Source: Acanthaster planci (Eukaryota; Echinodermata; Asteroidea; Valvatida; Acanthasteridae). Taken from it: 20,242 nt of DNA. The position numbers were made by a program, and so were the translations under genes. Numbering within the stretch: the first letter of the stretch is position 1; each line of letters begins with the position of its first letter. Shown in pieces: positions 1-9,309 of this stretch. The notes beneath the pieces were generated by a model. That model had not been told where the DNA came from. It ran no database searches and saw only the letters and a list, made by a program, of their open reading frames with translations. The stretch is from contig NW_019091380.1 in the NCBI RefSeq assembly GCF_001949145.1, positions 3,398,884 through 3,419,125 of the forward strand. The letters run 5' to 3'.

Positions 1-540
1 AATGGAATGGTGAAATTGTTACTTGAACAAAATTAAGCCACCGAAGACAGTAATGGCATTCCATAGTGCACGGTGTACCTGTGTGCGCTGTTACGGCGAT
101 CCGATTACTTGAAGTTTTATCCTGGGAATGTTTCGTATCATATGCTGAGAATAGAATAAATAAGGTCGAACAGTAACTTCGTTGGTTACATTTTGAAAAG
201 TTGCAAAATGCGTACTGTCCCTTGAAGTCGTCTAGTCTTTATTAATTTTGCTAAACATAAAGGTGTTGTATTTTTTCATTTTGTATCTAGAAACAAGTCC
301 AAGTCAACTCAATTATCATAGAAACCTAAGTGCCCTCACAATTTTCTAAATAGTGCACTGTAGTTTGGTTTGATTCATGGTTTGATCAAGATCAGTTCCT
401 GTGTAGAGAATGAAATCCAAATTTGACACTCAAAACTGAGAAGAAAGATTTTAAACAATAATTGTGCATATTAGAAATTTCAGATTTGAAGAGGACAGGA
501 TACATGTACTTTTAAACCGATCCTTGAGAACAGCTTAAAT
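1..540. other. No gene seen
   Basis: AT-rich sequence with no ORF of note on either strand, no splice-bounded exon that I can defend and no repeat structure that I recognise. Confidence 0.5.
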
Positions 541-868
541 TTAATGAATGATAAGGTGCAGAACTAAACAAAAAGGAAGCGCTTCATTAAATGCAAATGG
601 TTTGGAGTGGGAAGAAGTCTGTTTGTACGTTTTCTTCGCTGTAGCACTAAATCCCGACCGGATCTCCGCTTGCTGCCACTTCAGCCAGACCTGCGGATAA
701 TGCATCAGCCTATTAGGCCGATCGGAGCGTGCTTGCTGTCGACGTGGACCATCATTTTCATGATATTCGTTCGCAAAGCAAAGCCAAGAAACACGGTACA
801 TGCACACACATCATGTTTACCGTTCATATCGTACTACAACCGAATAAAACAATACTTAAGTATAATTA

Positions 869-1301
869 TGGTGTACTATTTACGACACACGTTTCTCTCT
901 CTCTAGCCTCCCTCCAGGCGACTCAACTACACAACGCGACGGCACGACGGCTCCCTTGCGTTGTGCCATACGGTTGCGCCGCCGCCTTCTTGCCTTACGT
1001 TTCTACACACACGATGCGTCGTGTCGTATGTCGTGTCGTGCTTCGCGTCGCGTGTTACGTCCCCTGAAGCACGACGCGACGCACGACACGACGCCCGACG
1101 CGACGTGCGTCGTGTGCTGTCGCCTTATAGAGGGTGCCTTTACTGTTTTCTTTCATTTCCGTCCCTCGTGCTTGCATAGTAGGCGATGGTGCGACCTGAT
1201 AGCACGACACAAGGGAGCCGTCATGCCGTCGCGTCGTGTAGTTGCGTCGCCTGGAGGGAGGCTAGAGAGAGAGAGAAACGTGTGTCGTAAATAGGACACC
1301 A
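869..1301. mobile_element. CpG-rich foldback MITE with about 100-bp inverted repeats and TA flanks
   Basis: The two ends are near-perfect inverted repeats of about 104 bases (869-972 against 1198-1301). Both begin TGGTGT when read inward and include CTATTTACGACACACG-type sequence, a CT microsatellite and the block GCCTCCCTCCAGGCGAC. The dinucleotide TA lies directly outside each end (867-868 and 1302-1303), as expected for TA-targeting Tc1/mariner-like elements. No transposase ORF is present; the 72-112 aa ORFs here are by-products of the GC-rich repeats. The interior (about 1015-1115) is itself palindromic and saturated with CGTCGTG/CACGACG motifs, so the whole unit could form a nested hairpin. 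Superfamily assignment is inference from the TA flanks only. Confidence 0.85.
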
Positions 1302-1449
1302 TATTTAATAAAACAGGCAAATAAATGCATAACCGTATTTTCAGTATTTCATGATAGTTGACATTTTCTGACATGAATAATACTGGCTGCGAGCTGTTTG
1401 CGTTCATCAGTATTGTGCCAGCAGAAATGATGATCGGTATGACGAGATC

Positions 1450-2491
1450 TAGACTTGAATCAAGTCGGACTTACGTTGCTCTTCCCTAGTCAGCCACCCC
1501 TTCAGCCGGTACCACCATACGGTCGTCGCGCTCCGTCCGGCAGCTCGCATAACCCTTATTGGGCGCCCTCATTTGATAGCTTTTATTGTACAACGTGTGT
1601 CGTACCAGTCAGTGAGGTCGAGTTCTGGCGGCCTGTTCTTGACAAGGGTTTCGCGTTCTCGCGCTCGAACGGTGGGAACATGACCGAAGAACACTGTTCC
1701 CGGAACGGGTTCACACACCACCTCTTCGTCAGGGTTTTACAAGAACACACGGAAAAACTCGTGCGATTTGATTTTTGAAAAGCTGCAAAACTATCGAGAT
1801 GGCTTACAAAACTGGAGACAATGGAAAGTTTTGCACAATTAACATCAACAATTTTTCATGACAGGTATGATTTTTTAAATGGAAAATAAGTTGGCTCAAA
1901 CATTAACTCTCGAAGAATGTACAAGGACGCCGCCATGTTGCATGTTGCTTGCACGCTACAAGTAACGAGTAGCGATAACTTGTTGTACGTTCCCAGCGTT
2001 CAAGCGGCCGACCCACAAACAACAAATCGAGCTGTTCCTCAACATACGAGAACAAGACGCCCGAACTCAGCCTTTTGAACTGAACTTATGTAATAAGTGG
2101 ACACAAGAGGGCGCGAAGCAAGTAACGGTGCGCGGTCTCTGCACGTATCCAAAGCAGAAACGAAGACGTCATAGAGATGTTGTGGCGTTCTTACGTAATC
2201 GCAGCTGCCACCTAAAATGTTTGTAATTTTCTTTATGGTTCACCGCGACGTTAAAAACGAGCTGTGGCCTTCATTCAGTGCAGTTGGCTACAGGGCGTTG
2301 GCTCCGTCACGTTGTCATGTCCAGTCCTTTCGTATTTTGTTGGAGGCCGGTGGCCTTATTAAATGTTCATGAGAGCAGACATTTTGATTTCTTTTGAGTT
2401 TTCTTCAGTCTGTTCGTTTGCCTCATCTCACCCTTTCCCCGAGCCAGTTCCTTGAGCTTCATAAGAGAGATCCCGACTTGAGTCAAGTTTA
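1450..2491. mobile_element. Candidate non-autonomous DNA transposon with self-palindromic TIRs
   Basis: The left end reads TAGACTTGAATCAAGTCGGA and the right end, reverse complemented, reads TAAACTTGACTCAAGTCGGG, a 20-base terminal inverted repeat with three mismatches. Each TIR contains its own dyad (GACTTGAATCAAGTC). The nine bases outside the ends are gacgagatc (1441-1449) and ggcgtgatc (2492-2500), matching at seven of nine positions and so a possible decayed target duplication. The roughly 1.0-kb interior has no long ORF and no transposase motif; the 107-aa plus ORF at 1455-1778 starts inside the TIR and looks incidental. An alternative is two unrelated copies of a short palindrome that happen to lie 1 kb apart. 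Confidence 0.5.
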
Positions 2492-2599
2492 GGCGTGATC
2501 AGACCACGGTCATGGTGCACAAATGTATGCACACTGTGCACCGACGGTATACTGGGTATAATTCATGTATTTTGACTTACAGTACCCACCTACGGAAAA

Positions 2600-2980
2600 C
2601 AATTTGCGTGTGGCGAGGCGAGGTTTGTCCTGGATCGTTATCAAACCTCAAGTGTTGGAGTTATGCTGAAAACTTTACAGTGGGAAATCCTCAAAGACCT
2701 ACGCAGGATTGCCAGACTCACAATGTTCTACATGTACAAGATTCATCGGGGTTGGCTGCTGTTGACATGTCTTTCAAGTCTAAGAATCGCGATGCTCCTG
2801 CCCTAACAGAGAACTCCCAAGCTTACAAATTCCACTCTGCTCTGGGGAATACTAAAGGATGTCATTCTTCCCCGCACTTTGACTCAATGGAACGGGCTTC
2901 TCAAATTATTTGTGGAGGCTCGTAGCCCCTTAGAATTTAAGCAAAAACTAACGAATGGGTCTCCAATAATAAACCAGTAG
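2600..2980 (+). pseudogene. LINE (CR1/L2-like) reverse-transcriptase C-terminal fragment, frameshifted
   Basis: Three successive plus frames together give the typical C-terminal tail that follows the RT domain in CR1/L2/Rex-type non-LTR retrotransposons. From about 2613 one frame reads ARFVLDRYQTSSVG, then LRRIARLTMFYMYKI. From about 2750 a second frame reads GLAAVDMSFKSKN and QAYKFHSALGNTK. From about 2870 a third frame reads ILPRTLTQWNGLLKLF, then EFKQKL, ending at a stop at 2978-2980. In the family this region is an RxARFVxxxY...SSV motif, an RRxxRLTMxYKI motif, and a final FPRTxxxWNxL...F segment. Two frameshifts and the absence of the RT core and endonuclease show a 5'-truncated dead copy. 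The continuous 137-aa ORF at 2512-2925 covers only the middle frame and is not a host gene. Confidence 0.8.
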
Positions 2981-3345
2981 GCTTTTCTTTCTATTGCACT
3001 CCATCTACCAACTGCCTATCCATTAATGTGCCTTAGTCTTCAAGTTTATGAAGTTGGCTCACTACCTGGAAGAAGAACTTTAAATAACGCGAAAATAGTC
3101 TCCAGTTTCTGGTCACCGTGTGCGTCGCCGTAGACCTGCGCGTCAGCAAAATAAAGATTTTTTTTTAAATTTTGCATAAAACGATTTCCAAAAGCCGCCA
3201 AACTTACGCTACTTGATCGGCAGGAATTCTGCTACAGCATAATTTGAACGTGTTTTTGATGGGTGGGGTTGAGTAATTTGTACGGTGAAGGAATCCCCCT
3301 AGGCCTCCACACGTTTCAGTCGGGCACTGTGATCAGATGGCGTCA
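2981..3345. other. No gene seen; possible LINE 3' tail
   Basis: No ORF or exon supported. The part just after 2980 may be the 3' untranslated tail of the LINE fragment, but I see no poly(A) or terminal microsatellite that would mark its end. Confidence 0.4.
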
Positions 3346-3365
3346 TTCGTGCATCTTTGCACGAA
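3346..3365. repeat. Short perfect hairpin
   Basis: TTCGTGCA and TGCACGAA are perfect inverted 8-base arms around a 4-base loop. It lies six bases upstream of the larger inverted repeat at 3371-3483 and could be part of the same unit. Confidence 0.6.
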
Positions 3366-3370
3366 GGCTG

Positions 3371-3483
3371 TGTCCGAATCAGTTGGCTGCGGCTTGATAT
3401 CATGCATGATTCTATGGGAACTAGCCGTGGATGCTGCCAAATACTCGGTGTAATTTCCGGCCGTAGCCAATTGATTCGGACCC
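3371..3483. repeat. Short inverted-repeat element (MITE-like)
   Basis: The left arm TGTCCGAATCAGTTGGCTGC, then GG (3371-3392), pairs with CCGTAGCCAATTGATTCGGA, then CCC (3461-3483), about 22 bases with two or three mismatches and about 68 bases between the arms. It has no coding capacity. The size and arm similarity fit a tiny foldback MITE, but I cannot assign a target duplication. Confidence 0.6.
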
Positions 3484-3728
3484 AGGCCCACGTACCTCTG
3501 TGAACCAGACAAACGAAGTGGTCCTGCGTCCTGCGTAAGTATACAAATTTAAAACGCTTTCCAGCAACAAACCGTGAGGGGCCAGTCTATTTCAGTGTCG
3601 GTGAGGCAGTGGCGTTACATACGCATGCAGTGGCGATGGACATGCATCGCGTTATGACAACCATACATGTAACAATTCATGCATCGTTTATCGTCACTTG
3701 CCAAGAACAAAGGTAAATTAGAGTGAGA

Positions 3729-4027
3729 GGAGATTTTATTTTCCGAGCTGAATTTCTTCCCTATTATGTTAACTGTAGCTTGTTTCTTATAAGCTAAAAC
3801 AGAAAACAATGTGCACAGTATATCATTTACCTCATGAGAATTTTATTTTCATTTTGACTCTATGAAGCTGAACTGTTTTCATATTTTGTTCATAGGCTAT
3901 TTGACGTGCAACTTGTTTCCTCTAAGCTAAAGCAGAAAACAATGTGCAAAGAATGTCATATACTGCTACCTCATGAAAATTTCATTTAAACCGGAAACTG
4001 GAGCTGAACATTTATTTTTCACATATG
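3729..4027. repeat. Diverged tandem repeat, about 2.4 units of 106-142 bases
   Basis: Unit 1 (about 3729-3834), unit 2 (about 3835-3976) and a partial unit 3 (about 3977-4027) follow one another. Each opens with GAGA/GAAA-TTTTATTT-like sequence and an AGCTGAA block. Units 1 and 2 share CTTGTTTC..TAAGCTAAA.CAGAAAACAATGTGCA and end in TACCTCAT. Unit 2 carries additional bases before the CTTGTTTC block. The units are AT-rich and non-coding. Confidence 0.65.
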
Positions 4028-4860
4028 ATTTTTCCATGGTTGTGCTACTGTATTTTAACAAGCTCAATCTTGGCCAAGAATAGAAGCCTCTTTTTTGAGT
4101 GAGATGAATGAAACCATTGCCTCTCGTCATACTTTATGGTATTGTTATTAACTCAAGTTGTTAATTTGCACTTCTTGTAGTAACAAAGCAAAGCACTCTA
4201 AAGTATATGTGCATGTACATCACTTTTAAGGGAAAAAACTGCGTCTTTTTGGCCTAATCGTTTCATGCAAATTGCCAGATGATGGCCAACAGAGAGGACA
4301 CTATCAAATTTCGAAAGGACGCCCCTCATGCTCACAGACAACAAAGAAAACCTTACCCCAACTCCAAAAAACTTCCTGGTTTACAGCCATTTTTATTGAA
4401 TACGATAAGCATTTTATCACAGAAATTAGTAGATATGAAAGCTTCCAAGTCAAGTCTTTAAATGAACCGATTGACTGAATTTTTTCGCTTTTACGCAAAC
4501 TGTAAAACAAGATTACAGCGTATACTCATTGTTTTCGGTTTGAAAAACAAGGTGGGAGATGTCGGTGATGATAGGAGCTACTGCCTAGCAATGTGGTATA
4601 TAGCAGCCTCCTTTAAAGTTTGATTCAAGTTGTAAAAGAAGTTGTTCTAGAATAAATGACCACCCCGTCTGAAAATTGTGATGTGATTCACATGGTGAGC
4701 TTTGTCGTTTGGGTGCATATATACTTCAAATAAACCTGGACACACTCGATTTTTTAGATAGGCCTATATTAAATTTATGATTCTTGGTTGTCTACAATAT
4801 GAATCTTAGCGATTGGGTTGTCTAGAATTACGAATTAAACGGTTCTGAAAACAGGACAGT
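4028..4860. other. No gene seen
   Basis: Overlapping 60-68 aa ORFs occur at about 4272-4510 on both strands, where base composition is slightly richer in GC. On the minus strand an ATG in a good context (position about 4410) is followed within 40 bases by a GTAAGG donor-like site. None of this is enough to call an exon. Confidence 0.35.
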
Positions 4861-5600
4861 GTGCAGGTTAATTTGAAGTCGATGCACCAAAATGACATAG
4901 CTCACTATGTGAAAGGTTTCCACAGACCACACCACAATTATGTGTCGTCTGTCCAAGTACAGGATCCCGTGACATTCAGGATCTATACCCTTGCTCCTTC
5001 GGTTAGGGGAACACAGAACAAACCTGGCAAAGTTTTTTTTAAACCCCTTTCCAAGAAGTCTCGCTGCCTGACTGATTCCTGCGACTTAATAGCTGTAGTC
5101 GCACTTAACAGAACGTCTTGGCTTCCTTTGTCAGAATAATATAGCTTCAAAAGACAAATACTGAAAAACATATTATTTGCTTAGCGGTGTTTTTAATAAT
5201 GTGAAAGCTAGAAGTACCGGTAGTAAATTAACAAACGCGAGTCAAGTGCCTACCCTGAATAAAATGTTCATGTCGCGGATTTACCTCAATTAAATTTGCA
5301 GTAGCTGTTTGAACTTGATACATTTTTGTTTTTATATGTATATAAAAAAGGATTACTTTCAAATCGTGTGGTTTGCATGTCTCAGTTAAAATAAAGTTGA
5401 GAGTTGTTGAAACAATATGGTAGATATATACAAGGGCAGAGGGGTATCCAGGGTTCAAGTCGGGGAATGCACGGTTCTTGAAAGAATTGCCGACTTTTCA
5501 TCCATAACAGAATCAGTACATCCCTGAAAGGAAAGTGATAGTATCCCTTTTAAAGCCTCGGCAACTTTTCCGGGTCTTCGTCAGGAAACGCCACTGCATT
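4861..5600. other. No gene that I can support
   Basis: A 92-aa plus ORF (4861-5139) and a 62-aa minus ORF share the same stretch. The plus ORF opens with no ATG at its start, shows no family motif, and ends at an ordinary stop. I cannot decide whether part of it is an exon. Confidence 0.35.
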
Positions 5601-5619
5601 TCGATCACTTCAAAAGGAC

Positions 5620-5835
5620 TTGAAGAAAGTTAATGCTTTAAAAACCGAAACTAATATGATTGGAACAAACATAATTATACGAGGGCATGCTACCAACCAC
5701 TGTGACTTGAAAAAAGGCAATTTATAAATTCAGCTCTCTGGTAAGTTTGGGAAATCTGGTTCTCCTCGACAGATGCATTCCAGTAAGCTGTGACCGTGTC
5801 AGTGAATAGCTTCAATAGATACATATACGTGTATT
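5620..5835 (-). pseudogene. Diverged copy of the terminal exon found at 6157-6300
   Basis: On the plus strand this stretch shares TGATTGG.A..AACA and GGCAATTTATAAATTCAG with 6045-6160, in the same order. Read on the minus strand, the copy keeps the stop codon and the reading frame in front of it: here PDFPNLPES then stop, in the other copy PDIASLAIN then stop. Upstream of that, a CAGCTT.CTG...GCAT...GAGGAG match is recognisable but shortened, and an in-frame stop appears soon after. I read it as a partial, decayed tandem duplicate of the gene's 3' end. Confidence 0.45.
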
Positions 5836-6156
5836 ACAAATATCACAGCGATGTTTTAACACTACGAAAGCTTGAAGCGTTTAATCAAATGCAAATCAGG
5901 TGCCGTCTTTTACATCTCTAAAAAAACCAAAAATGTTACACCCTTTCTGAATTCTTAGTAACGTTTCCCGCCTTTCACTGGATACGCTATTAGATTCTGC
6001 TCGCTTTAAACAGACTTAAAGAATACTGTATGTGGCCGAAGTTAATGATTGGCACCAACAAAACTGTGTAAGCGCATAGTAAAAACCTTTGCGACTTTTC
6101 TTTCTTCTTTTGAAGTCTTAATACGCAATAAAAACAAAGAAAGACAATTTATAAAT

Positions 6157-6300
6157 TCAGTTGATTGCCAAGCTGGCTATGTCTGGTTTTTCTGTGGTGG
6201 GTACTTCCTGGGAAGCCCGATTCACCTCCTGGAGCATGCGTCCCAGGACAGCAAGCTGTTCATCCGCTCCTTCGCCATCGCACACAGTGCCACATTCAAC
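6157..6300 (-). CDS. Candidate terminal exon of an unrecognised minus-strand gene
   Basis: A GC-richer block within AT-rich DNA gives 47 codons and a stop on the minus strand. It begins directly after a splice-acceptor-like TTATTGTAATTAG (AG at 6302-6301) in phase 0. The peptide is acidic and helix-like (for example DGEGADEQLAVLGRMLQEV), ending PDIASLAIN-stop. The upstream candidate exon ending at 6834 also ends in phase 0, so the two could be spliced together across about 530 bases that contain a MITE. I recognise no family. No AATAAA lies in the first 150 bases beyond the stop. The plus-strand 91-aa ORF over the same bases is the less likely reading because it has no splice support. Confidence 0.4.
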   Translation of the reverse strand, partial: VECGTVCDGEGADEQLAVLGRMLQEVNRASQEVPTTEKPDIASLAIN

Positions 6301-6455
6301 CTAATTACAATAAAATCAAAATGAATTCAGTAATGTGACAACAAAAGTTGGGTCAAATCATAGATAATAAATGGGGAAGGAAATACAGGTGTACTTTCAA
6401 CAAGATTTATAACCATGTCTGAAATTTGAGTATTCTTTTTCCTTACAACAAGCTT

Positions 6456-6672
6456 GGGCCAATTTCATAGAGCTGCTTAACCACAAACGCAAAAACACCT
6501 TGCTTGACAAATCAGGTTAGCAGTCAAAACTCCATGTGATATATGTTGTTTTGGAATGGTATTCATCTGTCATTTGGTAAGCATGACAACCACATAGATT
6601 TTGAAGTGGTAACCTTTTTTTTAAGCAAAGTTTTTTGCGCTTAAGCAAATTTTGTGCTTAAGCAGCTCTCTC
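6456..6672. mobile_element. Foldback MITE, right end truncated
   Basis: The left end reads GGGCCAATTTCATAGAGCTG followed by CTTAACCACAAACGC. The right end, reverse complemented, reads GAGAGCTGCTTAAGCACAAA. The arms match through GAGCTGCTTAA.CACAAA, but the outer GGGCCAATTTCATA part is missing at the right, so that end is eroded. Several TTAAGC/GCTTAA words recur inside the right arm. I recall end sequences of this sort as highly repeated in echinoderm genomes, but cannot verify that here. It lies in the presumed intron between the exons at 6834-7139 and 6157-6300. Confidence 0.6.
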
Positions 6673-6833
6673 ATCCTCATAAATCGATGCTGAAGTCAAG
6701 GTTTTTCTGAGTCCATGAACAAATTGAATATCAGATGAAATATAACATAAGGTGCCTGGTATAAAATCATTCCTTTCATGATCAAATGCTTATACAAGCA
6801 ATCAGAATATTTATGTCCACGTTTCAAGCTTAC

Positions 6834-7139
6834 TTCCAGCAACTTCTTGTATTCTTCCACAACATTGATTCCACCTCGGCAAATCAGTCCAGTGCTTTGT
6901 TCTCTTATCGATACAATAAGTATTTCCATCATTAGGTTTGAAACAAATGTTTGGGCATAAAATACAACCCCAATACTCCATATAAACATTTGCCAGCTAA
7001 AGTTAAAACTGACCATAAAGCCATTGATCATAGAATGAAGCAGAGATGTCTTCTGTTGGGCATAGTCTACGCAATCATTCATGGAGTCAGCAGGAGACCA
7101 CAAAACACAGATCAACTCAGAGATCGCTCTCATCATTTC
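6834..7139 (-). CDS. Candidate internal exon, membrane protein of unknown family
   Basis: This is exactly 102 codons, phase 0 at both ends. It is bounded by a strong acceptor (TTATTTCATTGTCTTCCAG, AG at 7141-7140) and a strong donor (CTGGAA then GTAAGC, intron from 6833). The ORF continues past the donor to 6696, but that tail is AT-rich and is better read as intron. The peptide starts EMMRAISELICVLWSPADS and contains a long hydrophobic run, about exon residues 40-75 (FSWQMFIWSIGVVFY, then FVSNLMMEILIVSI), enough for one or two membrane segments. It ends NVVEEYKKLLE. Chemoreceptor-like multi-pass proteins have similar hydrophobic stretches, but I do not recognise a diagnostic motif and give no family. 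Confidence 0.55.
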
Positions 7140-7250
7140 CTGGAAGACAATGAAATAATTTCTTCATGGAAAGGGCTTTTTTAGGAAAGCAATGTTTAAT
7201 CTAATCTTATCGCCCTTTGAATACTCTTTAAAAAATTTCTCTAAAATTAC

Positions 7251-7437
7251 GAGCACTATGTAAGATTCGGCGGTATCCAGCCTACATACAGGTGGCGCCC
7301 TAATGTGCGGGCCTAGTATACCGAGTAGACACAGTGGTTCGTTGAAGATCATGAACAATTCTAGACCACCGTCGAAATTCTCAACAATTTCTTGCCCTAA
7401 AATGTTGTCATCCACACCGATATGATGTAATTGTAAC
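7251..7437 (-). CDS. Candidate internal exon upstream of 6834-7139 on the same gene
   Basis: On the minus strand an excellent polypyrimidine tract and acceptor (CTTTTCCCCTTCCCCACTGAG, AG at 7439-7438; split as CTTTTCCCC and TTCCCCACTGAG) opens a frame with one leading base. It reads through FDGGLELFMIFNEPLCLLG to AESYIVL and a possible donor GTAATT at 7250-7245. That donor leaves phase 0, matching the next exon across a 111-base intron. There is no ATG at the start of the open frame, so it is internal rather than first. The donor is weaker than the acceptor; ending three or six bases earlier is possible. The LTR retrotransposon begins only 84 bases upstream, so it would lie in the preceding intron. 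Confidence 0.45.
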
Positions 7438-7520
7438 CTCAGTGGGGAAGGGGAAAAGTGGTGAGAATGTTGCTTTATATTTTGGAAAATTCAGTGGATT
7501 TTCTGTGGTAAGTTCGCACG

Positions 7521-7872
7521 TGTTACGCAAATGTTAGCTTGGAATGCCATGTGAATTTACATGAACATGTGCACAGGATCTCGTTATAAGCATGTGAAGA
7601 ACACTGCAACATGGGATTGTCACGTGGGTGGGACTGTGGTTTTAGGGTCCTGAGTCTTTGCCATTCTTTATGTAGTATTACAGCCCATTAGGCAGACTTT
7701 GGTTATTATAGAATGAGCTGTGTTAAATAACCGTTGGTGAGAATTTGCATGTTAGTTTGCGATATACATGTAGCCGTATTGTTTTTATAAAGACCAAGAG
7801 TGACAGCCCATAGACTTGTGCGTGTCCAACCTCACCCAATTTCCTGCTTGCAAAACCCACTGGGAATTTTCA
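7521..7872 (+). repeat. 5' LTR (about 352 bp)
   Basis: It starts TGTTACGCAAATGTTA and ends near GGAATTTTCA. It aligns along its length with 10001-10407, but has lost about 50 bases between TTGTTTT and ATAAAGACCAAGAGTGACAG, including the AATAAA signal kept by the 3' copy. Confidence 0.85.
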
Positions 7873-8476
7873 GCCGCATGGCATGTTGTGGAGTGGTGTG
7901 AAGTTGGAAAGTGCCAGATTCAAGCCTCGATCCCTCAGCAAGATGTTGGGTAAGAACGCTAGTGGATCTGCGTCAGTTTTGCCAGATCAGTGTCAGTTGT
8001 TATCCGGTAAGTCCTCTAAAGTTTCTAGTGTTATGGCTGACTCAACATAGACAAAGAGTGCTACGGATAACCGCTCAGTTAAGACGAGGTCTTCAGTCAC
8101 GAAAAGCAGCTAATTTGCCAAGCCCTCACAAGCCCTCAAGCAAATCTGCAAGATCAGCTAGAAATGGAGAAAACACGACTTCTCGGATGAGGATTCGGCT
8201 TGCACTGATGACCTTGACTCAGAGTCACATGACAGGTGCAACCAGGAGCAGCTGAAGCCTTCACCAGCTATGGATGAGCCATCGCATAAGGGTGAACGAG
8301 GCCAGAAACGTGGAGAACCGAGGTCGAACGGTCAGCACCGAGAGTTGACATGCAAGCAGAAAATTACTGAAAGGCAGTCCGTTCATCAGGTCCAATTAGA
8401 CAGACGGTCGGAGTCGTATCCAGATTGCTTGGTTTGCAAGCACCAGTGTTGTGAAACATTCTTCACATTTTGTTGA
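7873..8476 (+). pseudogene. Degenerate internal 5' region of the LTR element
   Basis: Short plus-strand frames of 68-114 aa run between the 5' LTR and the gypsy RT. They are Ser/Lys/Arg-rich (for example KTRSSVTKSS) and then charged (DEDSACTDDLDSESHD). This is where gag would lie. A final CLVCKHQCC may be the relic of a Cys-rich segment but does not form a complete zinc knuckle. I do not see a gag family signature that distinguishes BEL/Pao from gypsy. The primer-binding site after 7872 is not identifiable. Confidence 0.35.
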
Positions 8477-9290
8477 ATACACCAGCTAGGTGTATAGAAC
8501 CTCTCCTCATATACAGGCCGAAATACGAAAACAGGTAAGCAATATGCTTACAGATAATATCATCAGAGAATAAACTAACTGTTGGAGCTTCCCTGTATGC
8601 ATTGTACCCAAGGCTGGTAAAAACGAGTTAATGACATTACAGCCAGGGACGATTTTCCTTTGCCTAATATCAATGACACTCTTGACAATTTAGGTGCGAC
8701 CAATCCCAAGTATTTTACCACACTTGATTTAGCTTCTGGCTATTGGCTGATCGGCCTTTCAGAGGATTCTAAACCTCCACAATGTTCCTTCAACATTTCA
8801 GAGAGCAAGGCAAGAAATCTTCAGAGAATTAAACTGGAAATTTGTTCTTGTGTATTTGGATGATTTGATTATTTTTAGTCCAACGTTTCAGGAACACATA
8901 TCCCACTTGAAACAAGTTTTTGATTGTATAAGACGAGCAGGATTAAAGCTCAAGCCCAAGAAATGTACCTTTGGACAAGAACAAGTAAAATACTTGGGGT
9001 ACATTGTAAATAAACATGGTATTGCTACAGACCCAAGGAAGGTCAAGATAATTGAGGACTATCCAGAACCTACTAAAGTTTCGCAAGTACGTTCCTTTCT
9101 TGGACTAGTGCGTTATTATCGCATAGTACATTAAGAACTATTGCAAGATTGCACATCCTCTTGTTACTTTAGTGACACTCAAGAACACACCATTTGTATG
9201 GATTAAAGCTTGCCGAAATGCCTTTCGCGAGCTCAAAAAGAAACTACAAGAGCTTCCGGTTCTCGCCTATCCTAAGTTTGATGGAAGAGA
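8477..9290 (+). pseudogene. Ty3/gypsy-type reverse transcriptase and RNase H start, broken
   Basis: Successive frames give the gypsy RT order: an N-terminal stretch with HIQAEIRKQVSNML; DDFPLPNINDTLDNL and FTTLDLASGYW (motif A, catalytic Asp); then, after a gap where about 35-40 residues including motif B are missing, FVLVYLDDLIIFS (motif C, YLDD); KKCTFGQEQVKYLGYIV; a VRSFLGLVRYYR thumb segment; and finally FVWIKACRNAFRELKKKLQ and LPVLAYPKF, the RT/RNase H connection typical of gypsy elements. At least three frameshifts or stops and the internal deletion make it non-functional. Identification as Ty3/gypsy rather than BEL/Pao rests on YLDD with the FLGLVRYYR and LAYPKF signatures. Confidence 0.85.
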
Positions 9291-9309
9291 AAAACATGAA
9301 AGAGAAACA

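Noticed and set aside
541-807. 88-aa minus ORF in a GC-richer patch, with QVWLKWQQAEI
   Set aside because: It is slightly suggestive of an exon, but I found no convincing acceptor and donor and no family motif. Left unannotated.
956-1294. Arg/Cys-rich 112-aa ORF
   Set aside because: It lies entirely inside the inverted repeats and palindromic core of a MITE; the composition comes from CGTCGTG steps.
2512-2925. 137-aa plus-strand ORF as a host protein
   Set aside because: It covers the middle frame of a frameshifted LINE C-terminus; adjoining frames carry the flanking conserved motifs of the same protein.
4355-4415. Possible minus-strand first exon (ATG in good context followed by GTAAGG)
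   Set aside because: Only 11-12 codons, a single donor-like site and no other support.
4861-5139. 92-aa plus ORF as a gene
   Set aside because: No ATG at the start, no motif, and the opposite strand is equally open; cannot be separated from chance.
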